From positions 124,001 through 188,000 of the forward strand of contig NZ_QUZH01000015.1 in the NCBI RefSeq assembly GCF_009761675.1: a stretch of DNA of 64,000 bases. The letters are read 5' to 3'. Under the pieces are notes generated by a model. It ran no database searches. It was not told the DNA's origin and saw only the letters and a program-made list of their open reading frames with translations. The DNA comes from Bhargavaea sp. CC-171006 (GTDB lineage: Bacteria > Bacillota > Bacilli > Bacillales_A > Planococcaceae). Made by a program: the position numbers and the translations under genes. Numbering within the stretch: position 1 is the first letter of the stretch; every line of letters starts with the position of its first letter. Of the stretch, positions 52,944-61,892 are shown one piece after another.

Positions 52944-52945
52944 TC

Positions 52946-53485
52946 TTGCAGAAAACACATCCGGTTTCCGTCACACGAAACAAAACCTACGATATGATCA
53001 TCACCGGGATGCTGATTGCGCTCGTTTTCATGGCGACACTGTTGCTCAATATCAAACTGCCGATTACAGCAAACGGCGGCCTGGTGCATCTGGGTACCGC
53101 CATGCTCTTCATTTCCTCCATCATGTTCGGACCAAAAAAGGGCGCCATGGCTGGCGGTTTCGGCATGGCGCTCTTCGATCTGGTGTCCGGCTGGACATTG
53201 TGGGCGCCGTTCTCCCTTCTGACTCGTAGCCTGCAGGGCTATATCGTCGGGAAAATCGCCTGGTCCGGCGGCCGGGAAGGAAAGAGCCCGGTCTTCAATA
53301 CGATTGCGGCCATTGTCTCGCTGCCATTCATGCTGGCAGGCTACTATCTATGCGAAGCAGTACTCTTCAGCAACTGGATCATTCCGGCGGCCTCAATTCC
53401 GGGCAATATCACGCAGAACGTAGTCGGCCTGATTGTCGCCATCCCGGTCTGTATCGCACTTAAAAAGATCCCTGCATTTAAATAA
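52946..53485 (+). CDS. ECF transporter S component (vitamin-type substrate unknown)
   Basis: This 179-residue membrane protein has about six helices and the pattern of ECF-type S components: GGLVHLGTAMLFISSIMFGPKKGA and MALFDLVSGWTLWAPFSLLTRSLQGYIVGKIA. Members of this group (COG4720-like) have been linked to vitamin precursors such as HMP or pyridoxine. The start is TTG 52946, with AAGGGG six bases upstream; there is no ATG in the right place. The leader forms a stem that can hide this site, so translation is probably controlled by a ligand or by temperature. Confidence 0.8.
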   Translation: MQKTHPVSVTRNKTYDMIITGMLIALVFMATLLLNIKLPITANGGLVHLGTAMLFISSIMFGPKKGAMAGGFGMALFDLVSGWTLWAPFSLLTRSLQGYIVGKIAWSGGREGKSPVFNTIAAIVSLPFMLAGYYLCEAVLFSNWIIPAASIPGNITQNVVGLIVAIPVCIALKKIPAFK

Positions 53486-53490
53486 CAAAC

Positions 53491-53530
53491 AAAACAGAGC
53501 GCCGTCCCATGCGGGATGCGCTCTGTTTTA
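53491..53530. terminator. Bidirectional terminator
   Basis: AAAACAGAGCGC and GCGCTCTGTTTT form a perfect 12-bp stem between the convergent ECF and mqo genes. Confidence 0.9.
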
Positions 53531-53534
53531 TATA

Positions 53535-55040
53535 TCAGTTATGGACAGGCTCTTTTTCACTTTCGTTCAGGCCGAGCACTTCTGCAGTCTCGGAGTGGAT
53601 CTTCTCGAAGAGTTCAGGATTCTCGGAGAGTGAAATGCCATAGGATGGAACCATCTCCTTGATCTTTGGCTCCCAATCGCCGTACTGCTCTGGGAAGCAT
53701 TTCTCGAGAATCTCAAGCATGACGTGGACTGCCGTGGACGCACCCGGAGATGCTCCAAGCAGCGCCGCAACCGAACCGTCCTGGGCCGTTACGACTTCTG
53801 TGCCGAACTGGAGCGTACCTTTGCCGCCCTGCTCGGTGTCTTTGATGACCTGGACGCGCTGACCTGCGATGACGACATCCCAGTCCTCGCTTTTCGCATT
53901 AGGGATGAACTCACGCAGCACGTCAACGCGCTGTTCCTGGTTCAGCATCAGCTGCTCAATCAGGTATTTCGTCAGTTTCATTTCCTTAGCGCCTGCGGAC
54001 AGCATCGTCAGCAGGTTATTCGGCTTCACGGACTTGATCAGGTCCAGATACGAACCCGTCTTCAGGAACTTCGGCGAGAAGCCGGCGTAAGGCCCGAAGA
54101 GGAGGGAACGCTTGCCGTCGATATAACGGGTGTCGAGGTGGGGCACTGACATTGGCGGCGCGCCGACCTTCGCTTTGCCGTATACTTTCGAACGGTGCTG
54201 CTCGATGACTTCCGGGTTGTTGCAGACGAGGAACAGCCCGCTGACCGGGAAGCCGCCGATCTGCTTGGATTCCGGAATGCCTGTTTTTTGGAGCAGGTGC
54301 AGGCTGCCGCCGCCCGCTCCGATAAAGACGAACTTCGCCGTATGGTACTCCAGCTTATTGCCGTCGAGGTCGCGGACCTTCACTTCCCACTTGTCGCCGG
54401 AGCGCCGGATGTCCTCGACACTGTGGCGGTAATCGACCGATACATCCTGGCGCTGCAGGTGGTCAATGAGGACACGCGTCAGCTCACCAAAGTTGACGTC
54501 CGTGCCGGAGTCGATTTTCGTGGCTGCGATCGGCTCGTCGGCATTGCGGCCTTCCATCATCAGTGGGATCCATTCCTTCAGCGTCTCCGGAGAGTCGCTG
54601 AACTCCATCCCCTTGAACAGCGGATTGCCGGAAAGTGCTTCGAAACGTTTTTTCAGGAACGAAACATTGTCCTCGCCTTCCACAAAGCTGATATGCGGAA
54701 GCGGCATGATGAACTTCTCAGGATCCTGGATCAGATTATTCTTGACCAGGTGGGCCCAGAACTGACGGGAAAGCTGGAACTGTTCGTTTACACGGATCGC
54801 TTTCTTTGTTTCGACCGTGCCGTCTTCTTTCTGGGGCGTATAGTTCAGCTCGCACAGCGCAGAGTGGCCTGTGCCCGCGTTGTTCCATTCGTTGGAGCTT
54901 TCTTCCCCCGGTTTATCCAGTTTCTCAAACACCTTGATCTTCATGTCCGGCGAGAGCTCTTTCAGCAAGGATCCCAAAGTCGCGCTCATGATACCGGCAC
55001 CAATCAAAATCACATCTGTCTGCTTTTGCATGCTGCTCAT
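53535..55040 (-). CDS. mqo: Mqo, malate:quinone oxidoreductase
   Basis: This 501-residue FAD enzyme oxidises malate to oxaloacetate at the membrane and feeds electrons to quinone. The N-terminal FAD motif is [14 protein letters not shown], followed by [20 protein letters not shown], which is characteristic of Mqo. [17 protein letters not shown] and the C-terminal [10 protein letters not shown] are also typical. The start at 55040 follows AAGGAAGG. A -10 TATAAT at 55146-55151 (minus strand) may drive it. Confidence 0.95.
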   Translation of the reverse strand: MSSMQKQTDVILIGAGIMSATLGSLLKELSPDMKIKVFEKLDKPGEESSNEWNNAGTGHSALCELNYTPQKEDGTVETKKAIRVNEQFQLSRQFWAHLVKNNLIQDPEKFIMPLPHISFVEGEDNVSFLKKRFEALSGNPLFKGMEFSDSPETLKEWIPLMMEGRNADEPIAATKIDSGTDVNFGELTRVLIDHLQRQDVSVDYRHSVEDIRRSGDKWEVKVRDLDGNKLEYHTAKFVFIGAGGGSLHLLQKTGIPESKQIGGFPVSGLFLVCNNPEVIEQHRSKVYGKAKVGAPPMSVPHLDTRYIDGKRSLLFGPYAGFSPKFLKTGSYLDLIKSVKPNNLLTMLSAGAKEMKLTKYLIEQLMLNQEQRVDVLREFIPNAKSEDWDVVIAGQRVQVIKDTEQGGKGTLQFGTEVVTAQDGSVAALLGASPGASTAVHVMLEILEKCFPEQYGDWEPKIKEMVPSYGISLSENPELFEKIHSETAEVLGLNESEKEPVHN

Positions 55041-55289
55041 GACAACCTTCCTTATCCCCTGGATTTATAATAATAAAACAGAGCTCCTGCCCCGGTGACC
55101 AACAGGCACCGGCCGGGAACACAGTTATGTTAATTCTTAATCTTTATTATAACATAGTTCGATAATTGACTTTCCTATTTACTTCCGATTGCACACAGTA
55201 CAATTATACCTTTTTTGCATCTTCAATCAGGCCTCGCGGACCGAACAAGGAACACCATGCGTAAAAGAGCATTCAGCGGCACAGACTAG

Positions 55290-55325
55290 AAAAGGCTTTC
55301 ATCCGCATGATACGGATGAAAGCCT
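55290..55325 (-). terminator. Terminator of the DUF378 gene
   Basis: AGGCTTTCATCCG and CGGATGAAAGCCT form a 13-bp stem with a seven-base loop, with a T-run on the minus strand. Confidence 0.85.
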
Positions 55326-55386
55326 ATGAATTCGTTCTAACGCTGGAGCAGTATAAATTCTGAGCGGTGCCAAGCAGTGTTTATTA

Positions 55387-55725
55387 TTACAATCCATCAA
55401 TGTTACGGTTCGTCCCTTTTTCCTCAGCATCCCGCTCTTTACTGAAATCGGGCTCCTCACCGAATTCTGTGCGCAGATCCTGGTTGGAAATTCTTGAGGG
55501 TCGGTCACTGTCAGCCACGGTGTCAATCTCCTCGCTCGGTTTAAACAACAGACCGATACAGACTAGGGCACTGATTCCGACAAGACCATAAACCACCCTG
55601 GACAAGAATGCATCTTGACCGCCAAATAGAGTTGCAACTAAATCAAACCGGAAAAAACCGATCAATCCCCAGTTTATCCCACCAATAATCAAAAGCGCCA
55701 GCGCAATCCGTGAAAGCACACTCAT
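55387..55725 (-). CDS. DUF378 (YuzA-like) membrane protein with charged tail
   Basis: This 112-residue protein has two membrane helices (about 4-27 and 43-62), with the DUF378 signature GGINWGLIGFFRFDLVATLFGG between them. Unlike typical DUF378 proteins of about 70-80 residues it has a hydrophilic tail of about 45 residues rich in Asp, Glu, Arg and Lys. Its function is unknown. Confidence 0.8.
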   Translation of the reverse strand: MSVLSRIALALLIIGGINWGLIGFFRFDLVATLFGGQDAFLSRVVYGLVGISALVCIGLLFKPSEEIDTVADSDRPSRISNQDLRTEFGEEPDFSKERDAEEKGTNRNIDGL

Positions 55726-55949
55726 ATATGGACTCCTCCTTCCTGATTCGTATTTATCCTTTACCGAAACCCATTTTTAATACATATTTAATCATGAAGG
55801 CAGGTACTCAAATGATGATCTGTATTTGAACTGGTCCACTTTCGAGCCGGCTCTCAGGACGGCTCTGTAATCAAAATTTGTGATTCACCCATAAAACAAC
55901 GTATAGTAAGCATCAAACCAAACAATCCTCTGATAAGGGATGTGCAGAC

Positions 55950-56657
55950 ATGCGTATTAATAAATACATCAGTGAATCCGGAAAGACATCCAGGCGCGGT
56001 GCCGATAGGCTCATTGAAGAAGGGCGCGTGACGATCAACGGCAAACGTGTCTCGATCGGCACTCAAGTCGAACCCGGAGATGATGTCCGGGTGGACGGAA
56101 ACCCCGTCCGGGTCGCAAGAAACAATGTCTATCTTGCCTTGAACAAACCTGTAGGCATTACGAGCACGACAGAAAAAAGCGTAAAAGGGAATATTGTCGA
56201 CCTGGTCAATCATCCCTTGAGAGTATTTAACATCGGGCGCCTTGATAAAGATTCTGAAGGCCTGATCCTTCTTACGAATGACGGCGATATCGTCAATGAA
56301 ATCCTGCGTTCCGAAAACAGGCATGAAAAAGAATACATCGTTTCAGTGGATAAACCGATCAACCCTGAATTCCTGAAGAACATGGAAGAGGGCGTCAAGA
56401 TATTGGGAACAAAAACACTTCCCTGCAAGACAGAGCAATTATCAAAATACGATTTCAAGATCATTCTGACACAGGGGCTGAACCGTCAGATCCGCCGCAT
56501 GTGCGAGGCGTTGGGATATCAGGTTTACCGGCTGCAGAGAATCCGGATCATGAATATCCATCTGGGCAACCTTCCTCCCGGACAATGGAGGGACCTGTCG
56601 AAAAAAGAACGGACCGCATTATTTAGAGAGTTAAACTACGAGCCGAAAGAATGGTAA
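55950..56657 (+). CDS. rluF: RluF-type 23S rRNA pseudouridine synthase
   Basis: This 235-residue enzyme has an N-terminal S4 RNA-binding domain ([27 protein letters not shown]) and an RsuA-type catalytic domain with the catalytic Asp in [17 protein letters not shown] and the pocket segment [15 protein letters not shown]. The pattern is that of RluF, which modifies U2604 of 23S rRNA, or of the closely related RluB/RsuA enzymes; sequence alone does not settle the target base. ATG 55950 follows AGGGATGTG. Confidence 0.85.
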   Translation: MRINKYISESGKTSRRGADRLIEEGRVTINGKRVSIGTQVEPGDDVRVDGNPVRVARNNVYLALNKPVGITSTTEKSVKGNIVDLVNHPLRVFNIGRLDKDSEGLILLTNDGDIVNEILRSENRHEKEYIVSVDKPINPEFLKNMEEGVKILGTKTLPCKTEQLSKYDFKIILTQGLNRQIRRMCEALGYQVYRLQRIRIMNIHLGNLPPGQWRDLSKKERTALFRELNYEPKEW

Positions 56658-56671
56658 TGGCCATAGAACGT

Positions 56672-56728
56672 AAAATGATCATCGAATCCTTGTCCAGTCA
56701 ATGGGACAGATCCGATGATCATTTCTTT
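56672..56728. terminator. Bidirectional terminator after rluF
   Basis: AATGATCATCG and CGATGATCATT (outer) plus the inner GTCC/GGAC pair make a long interrupted stem followed by TTCTTTTG. Confidence 0.8.
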
Positions 56729-56741
56729 TGGTCGTCTGCTG

Positions 56742-56936
56742 TTACTCACCGTGCTGGCGATCCAATGCTTGATATTCCTTCATATAAGGACCGTCATCCG
56801 CTACGGTTGAATGATACAGCGCTTTGATGGCCAAGTTTTTCTCCAGGCCCATTTCGGATTTGATCTTCTTTAGTTCATCATGCAAATCTCGGTGCTGGTT
56901 GATCAGCTTGGTCATGACGGTTTTGCTGTATCTCAT
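56742..56936 (-). CDS. Small hypothetical protein
   Basis: This 64-residue charged, helical protein begins MRYSKTVMTKLINQHRDLHDEL. I choose ATG 56936, with AAGGATGTG upstream; the frame extends further to 56987, but with no ribosome binding site. There is no cysteine, signal peptide or membrane helix. I do not recognise the family. It is a lone gene convergent with rluF. Confidence 0.5.
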   Translation of the reverse strand: MRYSKTVMTKLINQHRDLHDELKKIKSEMGLEKNLAIKALYHSTVADDGPYMKEYQALDRQHGE

Positions 56937-57050
56937 CTGGTCACATCCTTTTTTTATCTGCCTTAAGTGTAGCCTATGAAAGGTCATTTAGTCTGGCTGC
57001 AGCTAATTTCTGGTATGATTGTCTGGAATGAATCATTGAAAAGAGAGTGA

Positions 57051-57707
57051 ATGATGGACCGTTTAATTCAGAACCTCACAGGCTGGATCCGCAACTCCGA
57101 TAAGCAGTTGATCATCGGTATTTCGGGTCATGGAGCTGCCGGTAAAACCACTTTTGCTCAACAGCTGATGGATGCCCTAAAGTTAGAGGCGAATTACTTG
57201 AATACAGATCCCTATATCGTCAGTTCAAGCATCAGGAAACACTCAGATATTAAGTACCCTTACAAGGGAACGTTACACCACTTTAAAATGACGGCCTGCC
57301 ATCCCGCAGCACATCACATCCCTTCACTGGAAAGAGACATCCGCATGATTAGAGAAGGCTTGGATCTGCTGACAATTGAAACACATTATTCTTCAGCTGA
57401 GCGACTCTCTTCAGAAAATAATGTAACGATTGTAGAGGGAATGAGTGTGGCGTTCGCTGACCCCGAACTATTCGATCTGCTGATTTATTTTTATACGGAC
57501 GGCAGCACAGAGCTCGAACGGCGATTTGGAAGAGATATAGAGGAGCGGGGAACAGAACTTGAATATCTAAAGCAATCCCACAACGAGAGACGTATACAGT
57601 ACGAAGTCTTTATGCACCCATACAGTGAACATTTCGATACGATCATAAAAAGTACGAAAGAAGGAACCATGAGTATCGAGAAAAATACGTTTGATCCATC
57701 TATTTAG
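57051..57707 (+). CDS. P-loop kinase, uridine-kinase-like
   Basis: This 218-residue protein has a Walker A motif GISGHGAAGKTTFAQQL and the fold of the uridine kinase/phosphoribulokinase group. Residues LNTDPYI, THYSSAERL and VEGMSVAF match the positions of the nucleoside-binding and Walker B strands (TIVEGM). The substrate (a nucleoside or another small alcohol) is not clear. ATG 57051 or 57054 follows AGAGAGTGA. It is a single gene with its own terminator and AT-rich codons. Confidence 0.78.
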   Translation: MMDRLIQNLTGWIRNSDKQLIIGISGHGAAGKTTFAQQLMDALKLEANYLNTDPYIVSSSIRKHSDIKYPYKGTLHHFKMTACHPAAHHIPSLERDIRMIREGLDLLTIETHYSSAERLSSENNVTIVEGMSVAFADPELFDLLIYFYTDGSTELERRFGRDIEERGTELEYLKQSHNERRIQYEVFMHPYSEHFDTIIKSTKEGTMSIEKNTFDPSI

Positions 57708-57720
57708 CGTGCAAACGATA

Positions 57721-57764
57721 AAACCACCTGGAAGCTGTCCATTCAGCTTCCAGGTGGTCATTTA
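57721..57764 (+). terminator. Terminator of the P-loop kinase gene
   Basis: CCACCTGGAAGCTG and CAGCTTCCAGGTGG form a 14-bp stem with a six-base loop, followed by TCATTTATTT. Confidence 0.9.
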
Positions 57765-57803
57765 TTTCCGTCCCTTTACATTTATTCATGAGACTTGTGT
57801 TAT

Positions 57804-58763
57804 TTATTCGTCTCCCTCATACACGGCTACCAGACGGCCTTGTACTTCTCCGGCTTTTAGTTTTTCAATGCCTTCAGGGATGTCTTTGAATTTAATCTTC
57901 GTTAGTTTTGGATTCAGTTTGCCCGCTGCCATCAGTTCATAGATATCAGCGATATCCTGAGGTGTCCCGCCCACATTCGCCAGTAATCTCTTGGCGCCTG
58001 TGATAAATGAAGTCGTATTGATTGTCGTTTCCAGTTTCCCCATGCCTACCAATACAACCGTTCCGCCTGGTTTCACAACTTCCAATGCATCAGAAGTGGT
58101 GACTCCAAACCCTGCGTAATCCACAATCAGGTCCAGGTCTTTGTCTGCCAGATCTTTAATATCGGATACCACTTCTGCTGCCCCGATTTCCTTGGCCAAT
58201 TCACGCGCCTTCTCACTCACATCGGCTGCATAGATATTCTTGATTCCTTTTGCTACAGCCGCCTGCAGTGCGAATTGACCGAGTCCGCCAATACCGATCA
58301 GGGCAATGTTCATGCCTGGTTTTGCTTGTCCCACATTAAACAAAGCGGAGTATGAAGTCATACCCGCATCCGTCGCTGATGCGGCCATTTCCATGGAAAG
58401 CTCATCCGGAACACGGACCAGATCTTCTGCAGGCGCATGAATTTTGGTCCCGAAACCACCGTCATAAGCATATCCTGGAGCTGTTCTGGATGGTCCGGTT
58501 GGGCATATAGCTACACGATCCCCGACCTTAAAATCAGTAACACCTTCGCCTACTTCAGAAATGACGCCGGCATTTTCATGGCCCATAATGACCGGTGCAT
58601 CCATCAATGTCATCCAGCCCTCATCCTCCAGAGACCCAACATCAGAATGGCATAAACCTACTGCCTTCGTATCAATTACTACACGTCCTGGAGCCGCCTT
58701 CGGATCTTCTTGCTCTACGAGTTGAAGTGGTTCATGTGTTTTAGTGAATTGCCAACCTTTCAT
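57804..58763 (-). CDS. Zinc-type alcohol dehydrogenase family protein, structural-zinc loop missing
   Basis: This 319-residue medium-chain dehydrogenase has catalytic-zinc ligands in VGLCHSDVG and MGHENAGVISEVG and a Rossmann motif GIGGLGQFALQAA. The loop that normally carries four cysteines for the structural zinc is shortened to ICPTGPSRTAPGYAYDGGFG with one Cys only, so a structural zinc is unlikely. Substrate and cofactor preference are unknown; D in AADVSEKARE suggests NAD. Codon use is AT-richer than in most of the window. The start at 58763 is preceded by AAAGGTGGAG. Confidence 0.85.
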   Translation of the reverse strand: MKGWQFTKTHEPLQLVEQEDPKAAPGRVVIDTKAVGLCHSDVGSLEDEGWMTLMDAPVIMGHENAGVISEVGEGVTDFKVGDRVAICPTGPSRTAPGYAYDGGFGTKIHAPAEDLVRVPDELSMEMAASATDAGMTSYSALFNVGQAKPGMNIALIGIGGLGQFALQAAVAKGIKNIYAADVSEKARELAKEIGAAEVVSDIKDLADKDLDLIVDYAGFGVTTSDALEVVKPGGTVVLVGMGKLETTINTTSFITGAKRLLANVGGTPQDIADIYELMAAGKLNPKLTKIKFKDIPEGIEKLKAGEVQGRLVAVYEGDE

Positions 58764-58867
58764 GATCTCTCCACCTTTTTAATTATCTTTAATTCAAACT
58801 AAATATAACAGGGTTATTATTAGTAATCAATGTTTACGTCTTTGGGTTTATTTACATGAAACTGCAC

Positions 58868-59347
58868 TTATTTATGGTATGGCTCATTCTTCATAATCCG
58901 GAACGCCCTGTAGACCTGCTCCATCAATACCAGTTTCATCAGCTGGTGGGGGAAGGTCATCTTGGAAAAGCTGAGTTTTTCGTCCGCTCTATTCAGGACA
59001 TCGGCATGCAGGCCAAGTGACCCGCCGATGACAAATACGACCTTGCTCTTGCCGTAGGTCATCAGTGATTCCAGGTTCCCCGCAAGCTCTTCTGATGACC
59101 GCTGCCTACCGTCGATGGCGAGTGCGATCACGTGGGCATCGGAGGGAATCTTCGACAAAATCCGGTCTCCCTCTTTTTTCTTCACCATTTCCATCTCCGC
59201 ATCACTCAACTGCTCGGGGGCTTTTTCGTCAGGTACTTCGGTCAGTTGCATTTTCGCATAGGGCCGAAGCCGTTTTTCATATTCCTCAATGCCCATTTTC
59301 AGATACTTTTCTTTGAGTTTTCCGACTGTAACAATTGTAATATTCAC
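58868..59347 (-). CDS. rlmH: RlmH, 23S rRNA (pseudouridine1915-N3)-methyltransferase
   Basis: This 159-residue SPOUT methyltransferase modifies pseudouridine 1915 of 23S rRNA in the 70S ribosome. The SAM pocket segment is [19 protein letters not shown] and the C terminus [14 protein letters not shown] is almost invariant in the family. I choose GTG 59347 ([11 protein letters not shown]), giving the canonical 159 residues, with AGGTGG upstream. In Bacillales it is part of the walRKHIJ-htrA-rlmH neighbourhood near oriC. Confidence 0.96.
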   Translation of the reverse strand: MNITIVTVGKLKEKYLKMGIEEYEKRLRPYAKMQLTEVPDEKAPEQLSDAEMEMVKKKEGDRILSKIPSDAHVIALAIDGRQRSSEELAGNLESLMTYGKSKVVFVIGGSLGLHADVLNRADEKLSFSKMTFPHQLMKLVLMEQVYRAFRIMKNEPYHK

Positions 59348-59393
59348 AGCTTGTCCACCTTTATCAAATCGGTTGTTCACAGGAATTATGCAC

Positions 59394-59738
59394 ATATCCA
59401 CAGCCTAAATCAAGATATGGTGGGCGAGTGTATGTTCGATACCACATATATTGCAGCCTGTTGGCAATAGTCACAAGGTGTGGATAACTCCTCGTTATTG
59501 TTGATGGCTTCCATGTTCGGAAACGCAGCTGTCTCGGCAGTAACTTCGTCTAAAGCCCGGTATATATGGGTTCCGCACGCTTTTTTCTTGACGATTTCCA
59601 ATCAAATACCTCCTTTTCCACTACAGAAAGTTATAAACATTTGCAAATAGTTATCCACATTAGTGGACAATTGCAATTATTCTTTCCAAAAACACAGGCA
59701 GCCGGTTTAAATCTTACCGTGCTGCCCCTTGTGGATAG
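59394..59738. other. DnaA-box cluster
   Basis: Two exact TTATCCACA 9-mers (59651-59659, plus strand; 59479-59487, minus strand) and two with one mismatch (59394-59402, ATATCCACA; 59730-59738, minus strand, CTATCCACA) lie within 345 bases around the CxxH/CxxC gene. An exact 9-mer is expected by chance less than once per window, so this is a true cluster. In B. subtilis one of the DnaA-binding clusters near oriC, as I recall it, is next to yydA (rlmH), the same place. Confidence 0.7.
59410..59601 (-). CDS. CxxH/CxxC small protein
   Basis: This 63-residue protein carries CGTH near the start (residue 9 onward) and CDYC (about 43-46), the two paired motifs of the CxxH/CxxC protein family that sits between htrA and rlmH in Bacillales. 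A zinc site formed by the two motifs is likely. The start is TTG 59601, with GGAGG seven bases upstream. The exact DnaA box at 59479-59487 lies within this gene. Function unknown. Confidence 0.85.
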   Translation of the reverse strand: MEIVKKKACGTHIYRALDEVTAETAAFPNMEAINNNEELSTPCDYCQQAAIYVVSNIHSPTIS

Positions 59739-59787
59739 TTATATTTGTAATACTAGACCAAAATTTCAGTTATTTAGTTGCAACTTG

Positions 59788-60963
59788 CTAGAATTTAATC
59801 TCGGTCTTCATGGATTCACCGGCCCGATACACCTCGAGCGTTACCGTATCGCCCTGTTTCACCTCATTATACAAGTACTTCCGCAAGTCGATCAAATTCG
59901 CAATCGGTTCCCCGTCCATTGCAATGATGACGTCATACTGGCGAAGTCCGGCTTTCTGTGCCGGGGATCCCTGCATCACCTGATCCACAACCACGCCTTC
60001 CGTGACCTCTTTCGGAAGGTTCAGTTCCTCCTGCTGATAAACTGCCGGAATATCGATCAGGTCAAACAGAGTCACCCCCATTTGCGGACGGCGGACTTCC
60101 CCGTGTTCCTCCAGGTCTTCGATGATCGGCACAGCGGAATTGATCGGAATGGCCAGGCCGATCCCCTCGACCGAAGCTTCGGCGATTTTCATCGAGTTGA
60201 TCCCGATCAGCCTGCCGTTCAGGTCGACAAGTGCGCCTCCCGAGTTGCCCGGGTTGATGGCAGCATCGGTCTGGAGGACTTCTGCGTTCCAGTCAATAGA
60301 CTGATCCCCGTTCAGGTCGACCGGTATGGACCGCTCCTTTCCTGATATGACGCCGACTGTAACCGAACCCGAAAAACCGAGACCGAGCGGGTTGCCGATG
60401 GCGATTGCGGTCTGTCCCCGTTTCAACTCATCAGAATCCCCGAACTCAATGACATCCTGCACATCGGCATCATCCATTTCGACAACGGCCAGGTCAGTCC
60501 AAATATCCGCGCCAAGCAGCTTGGCGGGAACTTTTGTGCCGTCCTCCAACGTGATTTCGATTTGTGAAGCGCCCTCAACGACATGGTTGTTCGTGACGAC
60601 GTACGCTTTTCCCTCTTCCTGCTTATAGATTACGCCCGAGCCGACACCTGCCGGAACAGTCTCTTCGGAGCCGGTCCAGTAGTTACCGGCAGTCTGGAGG
60701 TTGGTCACGCCGACAACAGCGGCGGACGCTTCATCGACTGCGCCGACGATGCCATCCTGCAGCTCAAGCGCCGTTTCCGGTGCATCACTGCCCTTTCCGT
60801 TTCCTTCTGCCGACTCTGTATCCGCAACGGTATTGATATTGTTATCCTCTCCCTTTGCATCCTTCTCGGGGGAGAGACAGCCCTGCAGGAGAAGCGCTGC
60901 CGACAGCATGCCGGCCGTGCCTGCATAACGCAGTCTTCGCCGCCCCGTTTCCAAGTTGACCAT
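59788..60963 (-). CDS. htrA: HtrA-family serine protease, apparent lipoprotein
   Basis: This 391-residue surface protease has the trypsin-like triad (His in VVTNNHVVEG, Asp in WTDLAVVEM, Ser in NPGNSGGALVD) and one C-terminal PDZ domain (about 290-385, AQKAGLRQYDVIIAMDGE). It degrades misfolded secreted proteins. The N terminus is unusual: after an Arg-rich start comes a hydrophobic run and LLLQGC, a lipobox-like sequence, instead of the usual internal membrane helix. I choose ATG 60963, with AAAGGA upstream. It follows the walJ terminator and so is transcribed separately. Confidence 0.92.
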   Translation of the reverse strand: MVNLETGRRRLRYAGTAGMLSAALLLQGCLSPEKDAKGEDNNINTVADTESAEGNGKGSDAPETALELQDGIVGAVDEASAAVVGVTNLQTAGNYWTGSEETVPAGVGSGVIYKQEEGKAYVVTNNHVVEGASQIEITLEDGTKVPAKLLGADIWTDLAVVEMDDADVQDVIEFGDSDELKRGQTAIAIGNPLGLGFSGSVTVGVISGKERSIPVDLNGDQSIDWNAEVLQTDAAINPGNSGGALVDLNGRLIGINSMKIAEASVEGIGLAIPINSAVPIIEDLEEHGEVRRPQMGVTLFDLIDIPAVYQQEELNLPKEVTEGVVVDQVMQGSPAQKAGLRQYDVIIAMDGEPIANLIDLRKYLYNEVKQGDTVTLEVYRAGESMKTEIKF

Positions 60964-61059
60964 CCAATCCATCCTTTCTTCATGAAAAACCGCATTTACG
61001 GTTAATCTACCCGATTGGAGGAAATTGAACACAGCAAGGCTTGTTGTGTCTCTCCAAAA

Positions 61060-61088
61060 CAAAAATCCGCCCCCTCAAGGGACGGATT
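61060..61088 (-). terminator. Terminator of walRKHIJ
   Basis: On the minus strand AATCCG-TCCC and GGGG-CGGATT form a stem with a short loop, followed by TTTGTTTT. It separates walJ from htrA. Confidence 0.8.
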
Positions 61089-61092
61089 CTGT

Positions 61093-61881
61093 TCAGACGG
61101 TGACCAGCTCGGTCGGTTCTTCTGCATCGGTGTCAAACAGATGCACGAATTCGCCGGGCCGGACGCCGCAAGTTTCAAGCGTCTGCGAAACACTCAGTCT
61201 CGCAAGGTCTTTCATATTGTTGTCTTTTGACAGATGGGAAAGGTAGATGCGTGTTTCCTTCTGCTCCACCACTTCACTCATTGCGACCGCCGCATCCTCA
61301 TTCGATACGTGGCCGACATCGCTCAGGATGCGCCGCTTGACGTTCCATGGGTAGCGGCCCATCTGGAGCATGCCGACATCATGGTTGCTTTCAAAGACGA
61401 ATGCGTCCGACCCGGAAATCCAGCCTTTCATCCGGTCGCTCACATAGCCGGTATCTGTGATGAGAGCAAGCTTGCGCCCGCTGTCATGGAAAACATAAAA
61501 CATCGGGTTAGCGGCGTCATGCGAAACCGCGAACGACTGGATGTCAAGACTGCCGAACGACTTCACCGCTTCCATATCAAAGGTGTACCGCTGGCCGACC
61601 GGAATGTCTCCGACCAGGCCGTCCATCGCTTTCCACGTCTTTTCGTTTGCGTAGATCGGCATGCCATACTTCCTGGCCGCCACGCCCAGACCTCTGATGT
61701 GATCACTGTGTTCGTGCGTGACGAAGATGCCGTCGACCTGCTTCATGCTGCGGCCGATGCCTCCGAGAAGCCCCTCGAGCTTCTTGTTGCTCAAGCCCGC
61801 GTCCACAAGGAAGGCATGCTCATCGTTTTCTATATAAATGCAATTGCCCGTACTGCCGCTGGCCAATACACTGAATCTCAC
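61093..61881 (-). CDS. walJ: WalJ (YycJ), metallo-beta-lactamase-fold exonuclease-like protein
   Basis: This 262-residue protein has the MBL metal motif VTHEHSDHI, an early Asp in FLVDAGLS, and later His residues in AVSHDAAN and LSHLSKDNN. In Bacillales YycJ/WalJ is encoded at the end of the walRK operon and is thought to be a 5'-3' DNA exonuclease linking cell-wall control and DNA repair. It follows walI by 11 bases and ends in a terminator. Confidence 0.94.
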   Translation of the reverse strand: MRFSVLASGSTGNCIYIENDEHAFLVDAGLSNKKLEGLLGGIGRSMKQVDGIFVTHEHSDHIRGLGVAARKYGMPIYANEKTWKAMDGLVGDIPVGQRYTFDMEAVKSFGSLDIQSFAVSHDAANPMFYVFHDSGRKLALITDTGYVSDRMKGWISGSDAFVFESNHDVGMLQMGRYPWNVKRRILSDVGHVSNEDAAVAMSEVVEQKETRIYLSHLSKDNNMKDLARLSVSQTLETCGVRPGEFVHLFDTDAEEPTELVTV

Positions 61882-61892
61882 GTTTCGGCCTC

